This document shows positions 15,968 to 25,427 of a DNA stretch of 64,000 nt, piece by piece; the stretch's first letter is position 1, and each line of letters starts with the position of its first letter. A program made the translations under genes and the position numbers. The stretch covers positions 682,001 to 746,000 of the forward strand of contig NZ_LT906436.1 in NCBI RefSeq assembly GCF_900187225.1. Direction: 5' to 3'. This stretch comes from Listeria monocytogenes (lineage in GTDB: Bacteria > Bacillota > Bacilli > Lactobacillales > Listeriaceae). The notes beneath the pieces are model-generated. The model ran no database searches. It was given only the letters and a program-made list of their open reading frames with translations, and was not told where the DNA came from.

Positions 15968-17191
15968 ATGGGAAAACATTTAGTAGAAAAGATGGAAATT
16001 TTTAAGGGGAACTCCAAGCGAGAAATACATAAAAAAATTCAATTAGTAACGAATGAGCCATATAAAATTACGGACGAACGTGTCACAAAGCTTGGGATTT
16101 TTAAGAAACAGTATGAAGTGACGGCGGTCATTATGAGTGAAGTGGCAATAGCTGATGGTCGAATGGACTTCCAGGAAACGTTTCAAAAATCGGTTGTGAA
16201 AACGAGACCGAAAACGGACGACTTATTAAAAAAGGAAAAATTACTAGAAATGCTTGCTGCGGGAGCGGAACTAGCGCAATCGACGCCGCTTTTAGAAGAA
16301 CGGAAAACACAAGAAGAAGAATTATCATCAATGCGTCTCGAACTAGCGGCATTAAATCGAGAGCTTGCAGTGAAAATGCGCGAGGAGCGTGAGCAAAACA
16401 GTGATTTCGTGAAATTTTTGAAGGGTCGCGGGATTAGTGACACTTATGTGGCGGACTTCATGCAGGCTGGGCGAAAACAGTTTAAGCAAGTAGAAACGGC
16501 GCATTTGGATGATATTACAGATTGGTTCGTCCCTTATTTATCTGGAAAATTAGCGGTGGAGGATTCGTTTGATTTAAGCGGCCACCGAATTATTTCCTTG
16601 ATTGGGCAAACGGGTGTTGGAAAAACGACCACGCTTGTGAAACTTGGATGGCAGCTGCTAAAACAAAATCGGACAGTGGGCTTTATCACAACAGATACTT
16701 TTCGATCAGGCGCAGTGGAGCAGTTCCAAGGCTATGCGGACAAACTTGATGTGGAACTCATCGTTGCGACGAGCCCGGCTGAACTAGAAGAAGCCGTGCA
16801 GTATATGACATATGTTAATTGCGTAGATCATATTTTGATTGATACGGTTGGGAGAAATTACTTAGCCGAGGAGTCAGTGAGTGAAATTTCTGCATATACT
16901 GATGTTGTTCATCCAGACTTAACGTGCTTTACATTTTCTTCTGGAATGAAAAGTGCAGATGTGATGACGATTTTACCAAAACTAGCAGAAATTCCAATCG
17001 ATGGTTTTATTATTACAAAAATGGATGAAACGACGCGCATTGGTGATTTATACACTGTGATGCAAGAAACAAATTTGCCGGTGTTATACATGACGGACGG
17101 GCAAAATATTACGGAAAATATTTTCAGACCAAAGAGTCGTTGGCTAGCGGAGCGGTTTGTTGGAACGGATAGGAGGCAGGTAGTGGAATGA
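15968..17191 (+). CDS. flhF: Signal-recognition-particle-type GTPase FlhF
   Basis: A 407-residue SRP-family GTPase. A charged, coiled N-terminal region (residues 1-200) is followed by the NG domain with Walker A GQTGVGKTT at residues 213-221, TTDTFRSGAVEQ, and DTVGRN in place of the usual DTAGR. FlhF directs flagellum placement and number in many bacteria. In Listeria, with peritrichous flagella, its precise role is less clear. The stop overlaps flgG (ATGA). Confidence 0.93.
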   Translation: MGKHLVEKMEIFKGNSKREIHKKIQLVTNEPYKITDERVTKLGIFKKQYEVTAVIMSEVAIADGRMDFQETFQKSVVKTRPKTDDLLKKEKLLEMLAAGAELAQSTPLLEERKTQEEELSSMRLELAALNRELAVKMREEREQNSDFVKFLKGRGISDTYVADFMQAGRKQFKQVETAHLDDITDWFVPYLSGKLAVEDSFDLSGHRIISLIGQTGVGKTTTLVKLGWQLLKQNRTVGFITTDTFRSGAVEQFQGYADKLDVELIVATSPAELEEAVQYMTYVNCVDHILIDTVGRNYLAEESVSEISAYTDVVHPDLTCFTFSSGMKSADVMTILPKLAEIPIDGFIITKMDETTRIGDLYTVMQETNLPVLYMTDGQNITENIFRPKSRWLAERFVGTDRRQVVE

Positions 17192-17967
17192 AGGGATTAT
17201 ACATTGGCGCAGCAGGAATGATGAACTATATGCAACACATTCAAGTGCATTCGAATAACGTGGCTAATGCGCAGACGCCGGGTTTCAAATTTGATCAGCT
17301 TACAAGTGAAGTGATTTCGAGAAACAAAGTGAACTATCAAAATGGGCCTGTCACTAGGCAAGTTGGGACAATTGATTACGGTGTTCGACCTGCTGCAACG
17401 CATATTAATTTGACGGCTGGATCAAGCTATATTACGAACCGCGACCGAGATTTCTTTATGCAGGACACGGATCCTACGCAAGGAAGTAATTTTTTCATTA
17501 CTGCTAAAAATGGCGAAATTTCACTTTCACGTGGTGGACAGTTTCATTCCGATCAGTTTGGTTTTCTGCGGACAGCGGATGGCGCCAATTTACTCAGTGC
17601 GACTGGAGAAGCGATTCAAGTGGGGCAAAAAACATCCATTCGCGCCGAAGCAAATGGTGATTTATACAATGCGGAAACAAGTCAATACTTGGGCCGCCTT
17701 GGAACTAAATTTGTTTCTGCTAATCAAGCAGATAGTTTGGTGAAAGATGGGGAAGGTAGACTTCATATAAATGGTGTAAACACAATGAATTTACCAGCTG
17801 GACAAGGGATTATCCAAAATGGAGTTATCGAAACGTCTAATGTTGATTTAGGCGTAGAAATGGTACAACTCATGGATAACCAGCGCATGGTACAAGCTTC
17901 AAAAAATGTCGTTAATATGTTCGATAAAGTGTACGACAAAGAAGCAACTGGATTAATTCGTCAGTAA
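17188..17967 (+). CDS. flgG: Flagellar basal-body rod/hook-type protein FlgG
   Basis: A 259-residue axial protein. The N-terminal IGAAGMMNYMQHIQVHSNNVANAQTPGFK region and C-terminal ETSNVDLGVEMVQLMDNQRM region form the coiled termini shared by rod and hook proteins. The central region has the LGR..GQFHSDQFG pattern of FlgF/FlgG. It is the only FlgF/FlgG-type gene in the window, so it may serve both rod positions. It overlaps flhF by four bases. Confidence 0.9.
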   Translation: MKGLYIGAAGMMNYMQHIQVHSNNVANAQTPGFKFDQLTSEVISRNKVNYQNGPVTRQVGTIDYGVRPAATHINLTAGSSYITNRDRDFFMQDTDPTQGSNFFITAKNGEISLSRGGQFHSDQFGFLRTADGANLLSATGEAIQVGQKTSIRAEANGDLYNAETSQYLGRLGTKFVSANQADSLVKDGEGRLHINGVNTMNLPAGQGIIQNGVIETSNVDLGVEMVQLMDNQRMVQASKNVVNMFDKVYDKEATGLIRQ

Positions 17968-17995
17968 CGGCCTGGCTAGGGGGAGGGGAAAAAGA

Positions 17996-18784
17996 ATGAT
18001 TCCAGATTTGGAAAAGGATTATCTTTACTTTACTCGTGTCGTCAAAAGGGACTTAGGTTTAGATTTAGCGCTTTATAAAGAAACGCAAATGAAACGTCGA
18101 ATTTTATCTTTTATCGTGAAGAAGAAATATATTACATTTGGAGAATTTTTCAAACATCTCAAAAAAGATGCCGTTCTTTTAGATGAGTTCATTAGTTTAA
18201 TTACGATTAATGTTTCGTCGTTTTTCCGTAATCGCAATCGCTGGGATGCACTGGAAAAACAAGTACTTCCGAGATTGCTGGAAGATAGTCGCGGGAAGCT
18301 ACGGGTATGGAGTGCGGCTTGTTCATCAGGGGAGGAACCATACTCGCTAGCGATGATGATGGAACGCTCAGTTGGCACAAGGCATTATGATATTTTAGCC
18401 ACGGACCTCGAACCAGCTATTTTAAAACGCGCGGTCATTGGAGAATATCAAAGCCGTCAAATGGAAGAGTTAAGCGAACAAGAACGTCATACAGCATTTG
18501 TTGAAAAAGGGGATACATATCAGATTTTACCTAAATATCGAAAATCGATTCGTTTTAGACGGCACGATTTGCTGACCGATTATTACGAAAAAGGGTTTGA
18601 TTTAATTGTTTGTCGCAATGTGTTGATTTATTTCACTGCGGAAGGAAAACACCAAGCATATCAGAAGTTTGCAGAGTCACTAAGACGTGGCGGTGTTCTT
18701 TTCATCGGAGGATCAGAACAAATCTTGAACCCAGCTGATTACGGGCTTGCCACATTAAATAATTTTTTCTACATAAAAACTTAG
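17996..18784 (+). CDS. cheR: Chemotaxis protein methyltransferase CheR
   Basis: A 262-residue enzyme that methylates glutamates of chemoreceptors using S-adenosylmethionine. An N-terminal helical domain (residues 1-75) precedes the Rossmann-like domain with VWSAACSSGEEPYSLAM (SAM site), DLEPAILKRA, and FDLIVCRNVLIYF. The ribosome site is strong. The opposing methylesterase CheB is not in the window. Confidence 0.95.
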   Translation: MIPDLEKDYLYFTRVVKRDLGLDLALYKETQMKRRILSFIVKKKYITFGEFFKHLKKDAVLLDEFISLITINVSSFFRNRNRWDALEKQVLPRLLEDSRGKLRVWSAACSSGEEPYSLAMMMERSVGTRHYDILATDLEPAILKRAVIGEYQSRQMEELSEQERHTAFVEKGDTYQILPKYRKSIRFRRHDLLTDYYEKGFDLIVCRNVLIYFTAEGKHQAYQKFAESLRRGGVLFIGGSEQILNPADYGLATLNNFFYIKT

Positions 18785-18808
18785 CAAAAAAGAAATGGAG
18801 TTGGTTAG

Positions 18809-19144
18809 ATGGGACGAATAGAAAACATTAAAAATTTAGCGTTTTTTGAGGACAAACCTGGACTCGCAGAACAAATTCTCATGCTTGAAAAGAAAACACA
18901 ACTTTTCTTACCAAATGAATTTGAAATTAGACAAACAGTTGGCTATGAAATCGGGGATAAAGAAGTTATTCTAGGCCGACTCGAGTCGTTTTATTTTCTC
19001 GCTTTAAAAGGTGTGGGAGAAAATAATTACCGCTCGCAAGCATTTGCCAGTGAAGCGGATGCTAAAGCGTTTTTCGTTCATTTACCAGAAATGGAAAACG
19101 AGTTAGTTGCCTTTTGGTTAAATGAAGTGGAATTAGTTCGCTGA
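18809..19144 (+). CDS. Hypothetical protein between cheR and motA
   Basis: A 111-residue soluble acidic protein without membrane segments or cysteines. It looks like a compact alpha/beta fold with several aromatic residues (YFLALKGVGENNYRSQ). I do not recognise a family. It is flanked by 24 and 26 bases from cheR and motA in the same transcript, so a role in motility or chemotaxis is likely but unproven. Confidence 0.7.
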   Translation: MGRIENIKNLAFFEDKPGLAEQILMLEKKTQLFLPNEFEIRQTVGYEIGDKEVILGRLESFYFLALKGVGENNYRSQAFASEADAKAFFVHLPEMENELVAFWLNEVELVR

Positions 19145-19170
19145 AATAAGTAGGTGGGAGATGAAGTAAC

Positions 19171-20022
19171 GTGGAAATAACAACGATAATAGGACTTGTG
19201 TTGGCAGTGATAGTCATTGCAGGTTCGTTCATGATTCAAAATATATCACTGGCGATGTTATTTAGCGCTGAAGCTTTAATTGTCATCATTCTTGGGACAA
19301 TTACGGCTGTTATGATGGCGCACCCATGGAGTGATGTAAAAGTAGTACCGAAACTATTCAAAATTCTTTTCACAAAAGAGAAGATGCCGGACAAAGTAGA
19401 TGTACTCGTGCAATACAAAGAATATGCAGATGAAATTAGGCGTAGCGGGGTACTTGCGCTGGAAGATTCTGTCGATGAAATTGAAGATCCATTTATGAAA
19501 CGAGGCATGCGCTTAGTTGTAGATGGACAATCTTCCCCAGAATTTTTACGGGATGTTTTGGAAGAAGAAGTAGCGAGCATGGAAGAACGTCATGCTGCTT
19601 ATGCCAAGATTTTTGCATCAGCCGGAGCATATGCGCCGACGCTCGGTGTACTTGGAGCAGCGATGGGACTCATTCATGCGATGGGCGAAATGTCGAACCC
19701 AGACAAACTTAGCGAAGCAATAGCCGCGGCGTTTGTTTGTACCATTTTCGGTATTTTTACCGGTTACGTGCTTTGGACACCATTTGCCAATAAATTAAAA
19801 GTGAAATCACAAAAAGAAGTGCATTTGAGATATATGATGATTGAGGGAGTCGTCGCGCTTCAAGAACGAAATGCACCACGTGTTGTGGAAGAACGTTTAT
19901 TATCTTTTTTAAGTCCAAAAGAGAAAGATGTGCTGCGAAATGGAAAAGGGAAGAAAACGAGAGAAGTGGAGGAAATTGAGCGTGGCCAAGCGTCGCAAGA
20001 AACCGCAGGAGGAACACGTTGA
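19171..20022 (+). CDS. motA: Flagellar motor stator protein MotA
   Basis: A 283-residue proton-channel subunit with four transmembrane segments: two at the N-terminus (residues 5-55) and two between about 150 and 210. The cytoplasmic loop has charged residues for contact with FliG. The GTG start follows GGTGGGAGATG. The GAYAPTLGVLGAAMGLIHAM region is the MotA signature. It overlaps motB by 41 bases. Confidence 0.95.
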   Translation: MEITTIIGLVLAVIVIAGSFMIQNISLAMLFSAEALIVIILGTITAVMMAHPWSDVKVVPKLFKILFTKEKMPDKVDVLVQYKEYADEIRRSGVLALEDSVDEIEDPFMKRGMRLVVDGQSSPEFLRDVLEEEVASMEERHAAYAKIFASAGAYAPTLGVLGAAMGLIHAMGEMSNPDKLSEAIAAAFVCTIFGIFTGYVLWTPFANKLKVKSQKEVHLRYMMIEGVVALQERNAPRVVEERLLSFLSPKEKDVLRNGKGKKTREVEEIERGQASQETAGGTR

Positions 20023-20809
20023 TGAAACGTGGTTAATTCCATATAGTGATTTGCTGACACTTTTACTTGCTCTATTTATCGTTCTGTTTGCCTCCAGTTC
20101 AGTTGATGCAAAAAAATTCGAACAAATGGGAAATGCGTTTAAGAAAATTGTGGAGGAAGGCGCGGCAGGCAACCAAGCATATGTATCAAAAGAAAAAGGA
20201 CCAGATGATCCAAATGTGAATGCAGTCTTGAAGGCGATGGAAGAGCAAGATAAAAAGAAAGAAGCAAACGAACAAGAGAAAGCCAAGAAAGCAGCAGCAG
20301 CCTTACTTAAAAAGCAAAATGAAGAAAAGATTGAAGCCTTTAAAAAACAAATTGATAGTTATATTGCAGCAGAGAATTTAGGAACGAAAATGACGACGAA
20401 GTACTCGGATGAAGGGCTTCTGATTACTATCCGCGATGATATTTTATTCCAGTCGGGTAGTGCAGAATTATCAGCTGGGAAACGCGAAATCGCCAAAGAA
20501 ATCGGCGAACTTTTTGCGCAAGGTAAGGGAACGATGGAAGGGATTGTTTCTGGACATACGGATAACGTGCCAATAAGTACCTCGATTTATTCTTCCAACT
20601 GGGAACTAAGTGTCGCCCGTGCCGTTAATTTCATGGAAGCGATCATTCAAGAAAATAGTGAAGTAAACCCCGGCGAGTTTAGTGCTCGTGGCTACGGCGA
20701 ATTCAGACCCGTTGCCAAAAATGATATCGCAGCAAATCGCGAAAAAAATCGGCGTGTAGAAATCATGGTGCGCCCAATTAATCGCGATACGCTTGATGAA
20801 GATGAGTAG
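19982..20809 (+). CDS. motB: Flagellar motor stator protein MotB
   Basis: A 275-residue stator subunit. One N-terminal transmembrane helix follows WLIPYSD, with the proton-binding Asp at residue 23. A long Lys/Glu-rich linker (about 60-130) comes next, then a C-terminal OmpA-like peptidoglycan-binding domain (SGHTDNVPIS, NWELSVARAV, RRVEIMV). The GTG start at 19982 lies inside motA and has GGAGG nine bases upstream; the earlier ATG at 19928 is an artefact of the overlap. Confidence 0.94.
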   Translation: MAKRRKKPQEEHVDETWLIPYSDLLTLLLALFIVLFASSSVDAKKFEQMGNAFKKIVEEGAAGNQAYVSKEKGPDDPNVNAVLKAMEEQDKKKEANEQEKAKKAAAALLKKQNEEKIEAFKKQIDSYIAAENLGTKMTTKYSDEGLLITIRDDILFQSGSAELSAGKREIAKEIGELFAQGKGTMEGIVSGHTDNVPISTSIYSSNWELSVARAVNFMEAIIQENSEVNPGEFSARGYGEFRPVAKNDIAANREKNRRVEIMVRPINRDTLDEDE

Positions 20810-20818
20810 GTGAGTTGA

Positions 20819-21319
20819 TTGCAACTTTTTTTAAGCGGTTCGCATACGTTAACCGACTATGACAAACAAGAAATACAAGCATACCTCGAAAAATTTGCAC
20901 CAGTGAACCACATTCACTTGCTTTGTTATAAGTCGATTGAAAATGAAGTGTTACAATTTTTCTTGAAAAAAGAGCATTTAGCTCCGCGCTTGTCGATTTA
21001 CACTTTTGCACCGAAAGAATGTTTGCCAGAGCCGTTTTTATCCGCGATAGATTACTTGGAACGCTTAGGAAGTAGCTATCAATCATTTGGGTATTTCGAT
21101 ACGGTAATTGCCAAGCCGACTTATGAGAAATTCTTAGCACAAATTGTTAGTAAAATGGATTTGGTTTGTTGTTTTTATAACGGGGATAAGCCGACTGATG
21201 TGATACCAGTCGATGTTGCGAAAGCGTTCGATGTGCAAAGTATGATTTATGATTTGCCAAAAGCGAAGAAACATCTACTGCACCGTGCGAGTAGCGATAA
21301 AATAAAATTAGTGAATTAA
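20819..21319 (+). CDS. Hypothetical protein between motB and gmaR
   Basis: A TTG-started 166-residue soluble protein (begins MQLFLSGSHTL). It has alternating beta/alpha character and an internal LVCCFYNGDKPTDV segment reminiscent of nucleotide- or sugar-binding Rossmann-like folds, which is only an impression. No known family. It sits directly upstream of gmaR in the operon, a position that could influence temperature-controlled gmaR translation. Confidence 0.7.
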   Translation: MQLFLSGSHTLTDYDKQEIQAYLEKFAPVNHIHLLCYKSIENEVLQFFLKKEHLAPRLSIYTFAPKECLPEPFLSAIDYLERLGSSYQSFGYFDTVIAKPTYEKFLAQIVSKMDLVCCFYNGDKPTDVIPVDVAKAFDVQSMIYDLPKAKKHLLHRASSDKIKLVN

Positions 21320-21341
21320 TTGATAGAAAGAGGGAAGATTC

Positions 21342-23255
21342 ATGCGGCCGTTAATTTCGATTTGTATGATAGTCAAAAATGAAGCACATATTTTAAGACA
21401 AAGTTTAGCGTCTTTTAGAAAATTTACGGAAGAAATCATTATTGTAGATACAGGTTCCACTGACGAAACCAAGGAAATCGCACAAGAATTCACTGATTTT
21501 GTCTATGACTTTGAATGGACTGGCAACTTTTCTGATGCAAGAAACTTTGCGGCCAAACATGCAACGGGAAAATGGATTTTAGCGATTGATGCAGATGAAT
21601 GTTTGGAAGAGGAAAGTTACCGCAAATTAGAAAAACAGTTGAAATCACCAACGGAACCCATTCAAATGGCGCAAATCATTAGCTTTACAGGGGAAAAAGG
21701 ACGAGTGACAACAACAAACCAAATGGCGCGGGTTTATAAAAATGACGGCACAATTTGCTTCCGCGGCGTGATCCATGAACAACTAGAAGCAATCGACAAA
21801 CGCCCGATTGCAGCTGGTGTTGCTGAAGTAAAAATTTACCATTATGGCTATATGTCGGAAATTGTCGAAAAACAAGATAAATCAGACCGTAATTTACGTT
21901 TATTAGAAAAAGAAGTTAAAAATAATAAAAATAGCGGATTTGTTCATTTTAATATCGGGCAAGAAATGAATCGACTTGGTAATAAAAAAGAAGCGCTGAA
22001 AGAATTTTCTGAAGCATTCCGATTGCGCGATCACAATCACTATATTTGGGCAAAACTAAGTGCTTATCATATTGCGGAGCTACTTGAGCAAGAAAAACGT
22101 TATGACGAAAGTTTGGCAATTATCGAAGAAGCAAGAGTTATTTGGCCAAATGTACCTGAATTCCCGCTAAAAAAAGCCAACATTTTATATGTAAATCACC
22201 AACTTGAAGATGCGAAAGAAATTTACCAAAGTTTGCTAGAAAATGCCGCAATTGACTACCAACCAATCGTGTTGTACGAAGCAACCAATTTTATGCCGCA
22301 CAAAATGCTAGGAACAATTTACTTAGAAGAAAAAGATTATACGCGCGCGATGACTCATTTTTCTAAAGCCTATGCGGAAAACAGTTCCGATTACGGTGTG
22401 ATGTTCCAAATGATTATGCTGCTTAGCAAATTCCATCAACCAAAAGAAATCTTTGCGTTTATGGAACGTCACCATTTCATCTCTAGCACGGAAACAGGCT
22501 TGCGCTTACTTTCGATGACAACTCAACAAGGCTACGCAGAATTATCTGAACTAATTGTTCAGTCACTAACCGATGTGTATCCACCTGTCGCAGAAGCAAC
22601 AGAGGTGAAGATTGCAACGATCCGCAATGTCTTCCCGGTAATTAGCGAGTCGGCTATTTTATTCGGTATTAAGGAAGAACTAATTGATGCTGCGGATTTG
22701 TGTTTGTGGCACTATGAAAATCCGCAATTACCAATCGAAAACGTCATGAAAAATAGCGATGTTGGCGACATTTACGATTTTATCTTTGAAAATGGACCGC
22801 GTATTAGTAAGAAACGTTATTTATTTGTATTAGAACGGGCGATTGCACTTGGAAAAGGCGAGTTTGCTGATTACTTATTGGCACTTCGTAACGTTTACCA
22901 TGACAGCATTAATAGCCACATTGCAGATTTGTTTTTCCAATATGATTTTGCGGATATCGCGCTCGATTTCTACAATATCGTTGATGCAGACGAAGTGACC
23001 AAACAAGGCTATATCAACCTAATTAATTATTTAGTAGATGCTGATGTACTGGATGAGGCGCTTGCGATTGCAGAACGAGGCATCGATAATTTTAGTACTG
23101 ATTTCCGCTTTTACCTTTGGGCAATCAAAATTGATACAGAAAACCGCGCGAACCGAATCAGCGAGGCAATGGATGAATTTCCGAATAACCGTTATTTAGC
23201 AAAACTGTTGGATGAAGTTACCATGCTTCAAGACACTGTTACAAACAATCGATAG
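21342..23255 (+). CDS. gmaR: GmaR, MogR anti-repressor and flagellin O-GlcNAc transferase
   Basis: A 637-residue bifunctional protein. The N-terminal GT2 glycosyltransferase domain (about residues 1-230) has SICMIVKNEAHILRQSL, VDTGSTDET and the metal-binding DAD at residues 83-85. The rest is TPR-like helical repeats. In L. monocytogenes GmaR transfers GlcNAc to FlaA and, at temperatures permissive for motility, binds MogR and removes it from DNA; the complex is heat-labile. The ribosome site AGAGGGAAG is good. In this window its MogR partner is frameshifted. Confidence 0.95.
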   Translation: MRPLISICMIVKNEAHILRQSLASFRKFTEEIIIVDTGSTDETKEIAQEFTDFVYDFEWTGNFSDARNFAAKHATGKWILAIDADECLEEESYRKLEKQLKSPTEPIQMAQIISFTGEKGRVTTTNQMARVYKNDGTICFRGVIHEQLEAIDKRPIAAGVAEVKIYHYGYMSEIVEKQDKSDRNLRLLEKEVKNNKNSGFVHFNIGQEMNRLGNKKEALKEFSEAFRLRDHNHYIWAKLSAYHIAELLEQEKRYDESLAIIEEARVIWPNVPEFPLKKANILYVNHQLEDAKEIYQSLLENAAIDYQPIVLYEATNFMPHKMLGTIYLEEKDYTRAMTHFSKAYAENSSDYGVMFQMIMLLSKFHQPKEIFAFMERHHFISSTETGLRLLSMTTQQGYAELSELIVQSLTDVYPPVAEATEVKIATIRNVFPVISESAILFGIKEELIDAADLCLWHYENPQLPIENVMKNSDVGDIYDFIFENGPRISKKRYLFVLERAIALGKGEFADYLLALRNVYHDSINSHIADLFFQYDFADIALDFYNIVDADEVTKQGYINLINYLVDADVLDEALAIAERGIDNFSTDFRFYLWAIKIDTENRANRISEAMDEFPNNRYLAKLLDEVTMLQDTVTNNR

Positions 23256-23267
23256 GAGGCCAGTAAT

Positions 23268-24176
23268 ATGACAGAAGAAAAAGGAATTTTACTACAAAGT
23301 GGAACAAATGAACTTGAAATTGTTACATTTACTGTTGGCGAAAACTTATTTTGTATTAACGTTTTAAAAGTGAAAGAAATTATTCATCCGCTTGAAGTGA
23401 CGCCTGTACCAGATTCGAATCCGGCAATTGAAGGCGTTTCCCAAGTTCGTGGCGAGATTATGCCAGTCGTGAACCTTGCTCGTGTGATGAAATTACCCGA
23501 AATCGAACCAGAAAACACGAAATTTATTATCACAGAACTAAACCAAATGAAAATCGTTTTCCGTGTAGATGAGGTTCATCGTATCCAACGTATTTCGTGG
23601 GAACAAATTGAAGAACCAGAAAAACTATCGATTGGTTTAGAAGAATTAGCAGTTGGTATCGTGAAACTAGACGGCAATCTAGTGCTATTGCTTGATTATG
23701 AAAAAATCATTTATGAAATCAGCGGAAATGCCGATTTCGCTGTGACTGGCGAAGATCGTATAGCACGAAAAGTAAACCGTGAAGAGAAGACGATTTTTAT
23801 TGCCGAAGACTCGCAAATGCTGCGTCAACTGCTTGAAGATACGCTTCATGAGGCCGGTTATACAAATCTGCAGTTCTTTGCAAATGGTCGCGAAGCCCAA
23901 GAACATATTTTCAAATTGCTCAAAGAACAAAAAGAGCAAACGTTTGAAAATGTCAACTTGTTAATCACGGATATCGAAATGCCGCAAATGGACGGACACC
24001 ATTTAACAAAAGTAATCAAAGAAGATGAAATTGGTCGTGAATTGCCAGTGGTTATTTTCTCTTCGTTAATTACAGAAGATCTGGAACATAAAGGTGCTGG
24101 TGTCGGAGCCGACGCACAAGTAAGTAAGCCGAATATTCATCAACTCATTAATATTTTAGATGAGCTAGTTTTATAA
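23268..24176 (+). CDS. cheV: Chemotaxis coupling protein CheV
   Basis: A 302-residue fusion of a CheW domain (residues 1-150, with VKEIIHPLEVTPVPDSNPAIEG and VRGEIMPVVNL) and a receiver domain (about 170-302). The phospho-acceptor is Asp235 in LITDIEMPQMDG. It couples chemoreceptors to CheA and allows adaptation by phosphorylation. As no stand-alone CheW is seen here, CheV is likely the main coupler. A terminator follows, ending the long upstream operon. Confidence 0.95.
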   Translation: MTEEKGILLQSGTNELEIVTFTVGENLFCINVLKVKEIIHPLEVTPVPDSNPAIEGVSQVRGEIMPVVNLARVMKLPEIEPENTKFIITELNQMKIVFRVDEVHRIQRISWEQIEEPEKLSIGLEELAVGIVKLDGNLVLLLDYEKIIYEISGNADFAVTGEDRIARKVNREEKTIFIAEDSQMLRQLLEDTLHEAGYTNLQFFANGREAQEHIFKLLKEQKEQTFENVNLLITDIEMPQMDGHHLTKVIKEDEIGRELPVVIFSSLITEDLEHKGAGVGADAQVSKPNIHQLINILDELVL

Positions 24177-24177
24177 A

Positions 24178-24222
24178 AAGAAGTGTTTGGACAACTTTTC
24201 TGTTCAAACACTTCTTTATTTT
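24178..24222 (+). terminator. Terminator after cheV
   Basis: 15-bp stem AAGAAGTGTTTGGAC/GTTCAAACACTTCTT with one G-T pair, then a T-rich stretch. The first MogR box of the flaA region overlaps its end. Confidence 0.9.
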
Positions 24223-24358
24223 ATTTTAAAAAATAAATTTATAAAAACATAAAAACGTTGATATAAAGCCGATATTTCGTTTTTTTATAAATAAAAACAA
24301 CTTATTTTTACATTTTTAATAAAAAACATTTGATTTTTTAAAAAAATGAAGATATAAT
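24219..24358 (+). promoter_or_regulatory. flaA promoter with three MogR boxes
   Basis: Exact TTTT-N5-AAAA boxes lie at 24219-24231, 24313-24325 and 24334-24346. A sigma-A-type promoter reads TTGATT at 24330-24335 and TATAAT at 24353-24358 with 17 bases between. The last box lies within the spacer, so bound MogR would block RNA polymerase. No sigma-D (SigD/FliA) type element is needed. Confidence 0.88.
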
Positions 24359-24413
24359 AAAGCATATAGAGAAGAGAAGTCTTTTCTAAACCGAATGTAT
24401 GAGGGAAACACAA

Positions 24414-25277
24414 ATGAAAGTAAATACTAATATCATTAGCTTGAAAACACAAGAATATCTTCGTAAAAATAACGAAGGCATGACTCAAGCGCAAGAACGT
24501 TTAGCATCTGGTAAACGTATTAACAGTTCTCTTGATGACGCTGCTGGTCTTGCAGTTGTTACTCGTATGAATGTTAAATCTACAGGCTTAGATGCAGCAA
24601 GCAAAAACTCATCCATGGGTATTGACTTGTTACAAACAGCGGATTCAGCTCTTAGCTCCATGAGTTCAATCTTGCAACGTATGCGTCAATTAGCAGTACA
24701 ATCTTCTAACGGTTCATTCAGTGATGAAGATCGTAAACAATATACTGCTGAATTCGGTAGCTTGATCAAAGAACTTGATCACGTTGCAGACACTACTAAC
24801 TACAACAACATCAAATTACTAGATCAAACTGCTACAGGTGCTGCTACTCAAGTAAGCATCCAAGCGTCTGATAAAGCTAATGACTTAATCAATATCGATC
24901 TTTTCAACGCTAAAGGTCTTTCTGCTGGAACAATCACTTTAGGTAGTGGTTCTACAGTTGCTGGTTATAGTGCATTATCCGTTGCTGATGCTGATTCTTC
25001 TCAACAAGCAACTGAAGCTATTGATGAATTAATCAATAACATTTCTAACGGTCGTGCGCTTCTAGGTGCTGGTATGAGTCGCCTTAGCTACAATGTATCT
25101 AACGTGAACAATCAATCCATCGCAACTAAAGCATCTGCTTCATCCATTGAAGATGCAGATATGGCTGCTGAAATGTCCGAAATGACTAAATACAAAATTC
25201 TTACACAAACTTCTATCAGCATGCTTTCTCAAGCAAACCAAACACCGCAAATGTTAACTCAATTAATTAACAGCTAA
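24414..25277 (+). CDS. flaA: Flagellin FlaA
   Basis: A 287-residue flagellin, the filament subunit. The N-terminal D0/D1 region (MKVNTNIISLKTQEYLRKNN, LASGKRINSS, DDAAGLAV) and C-terminal NGRALLGAGMSRLSYN to LINS region are conserved; the central variable domain is short (about residues 130-200) and holds the Ser/Thr residues likely glycosylated by GmaR. The start is 24414, with GAGGG eight bases upstream; an in-frame ATG at 24399 adds five residues and is not used. It is a monocistronic gene with its own promoter and terminator. Codon use is strongly biased, as expected for an abundant protein. Confidence 0.98.
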   Translation: MKVNTNIISLKTQEYLRKNNEGMTQAQERLASGKRINSSLDDAAGLAVVTRMNVKSTGLDAASKNSSMGIDLLQTADSALSSMSSILQRMRQLAVQSSNGSFSDEDRKQYTAEFGSLIKELDHVADTTNYNNIKLLDQTATGAATQVSIQASDKANDLINIDLFNAKGLSAGTITLGSGSTVAGYSALSVADADSSQQATEAIDELINNISNGRALLGAGMSRLSYNVSNVNNQSIATKASASSIEDADMAAEMSEMTKYKILTQTSISMLSQANQTPQMLTQLINS

Positions 25278-25317
25278 TAACATATCAAATTCATTTATCG
25301 AACATTGTTTACCCTTA

Positions 25318-25352
25318 GCCTCTCGTCACCCCGGACGAGGGGCTTTTCTTTT
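25318..25352 (+). terminator. flaA terminator
   Basis: 10-bp stem GCCTCTCGTC/GACGAGGGGC with a 6-base loop, followed by TTTTCTTTT. Confidence 0.9.
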
Positions 25353-25427
25353 GATTTATAAAAATATTTTTCAATTGTAAATGGGGCACAGAGCCAATGT
25401 TAAGTTGGTTAACTATTTTTTGAATAA

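Noticed and set aside
24283-24295. Possible extra MogR box in the flaA region
   Set aside because: With N5 spacing the A half reads TAAA; near match only, so not counted.
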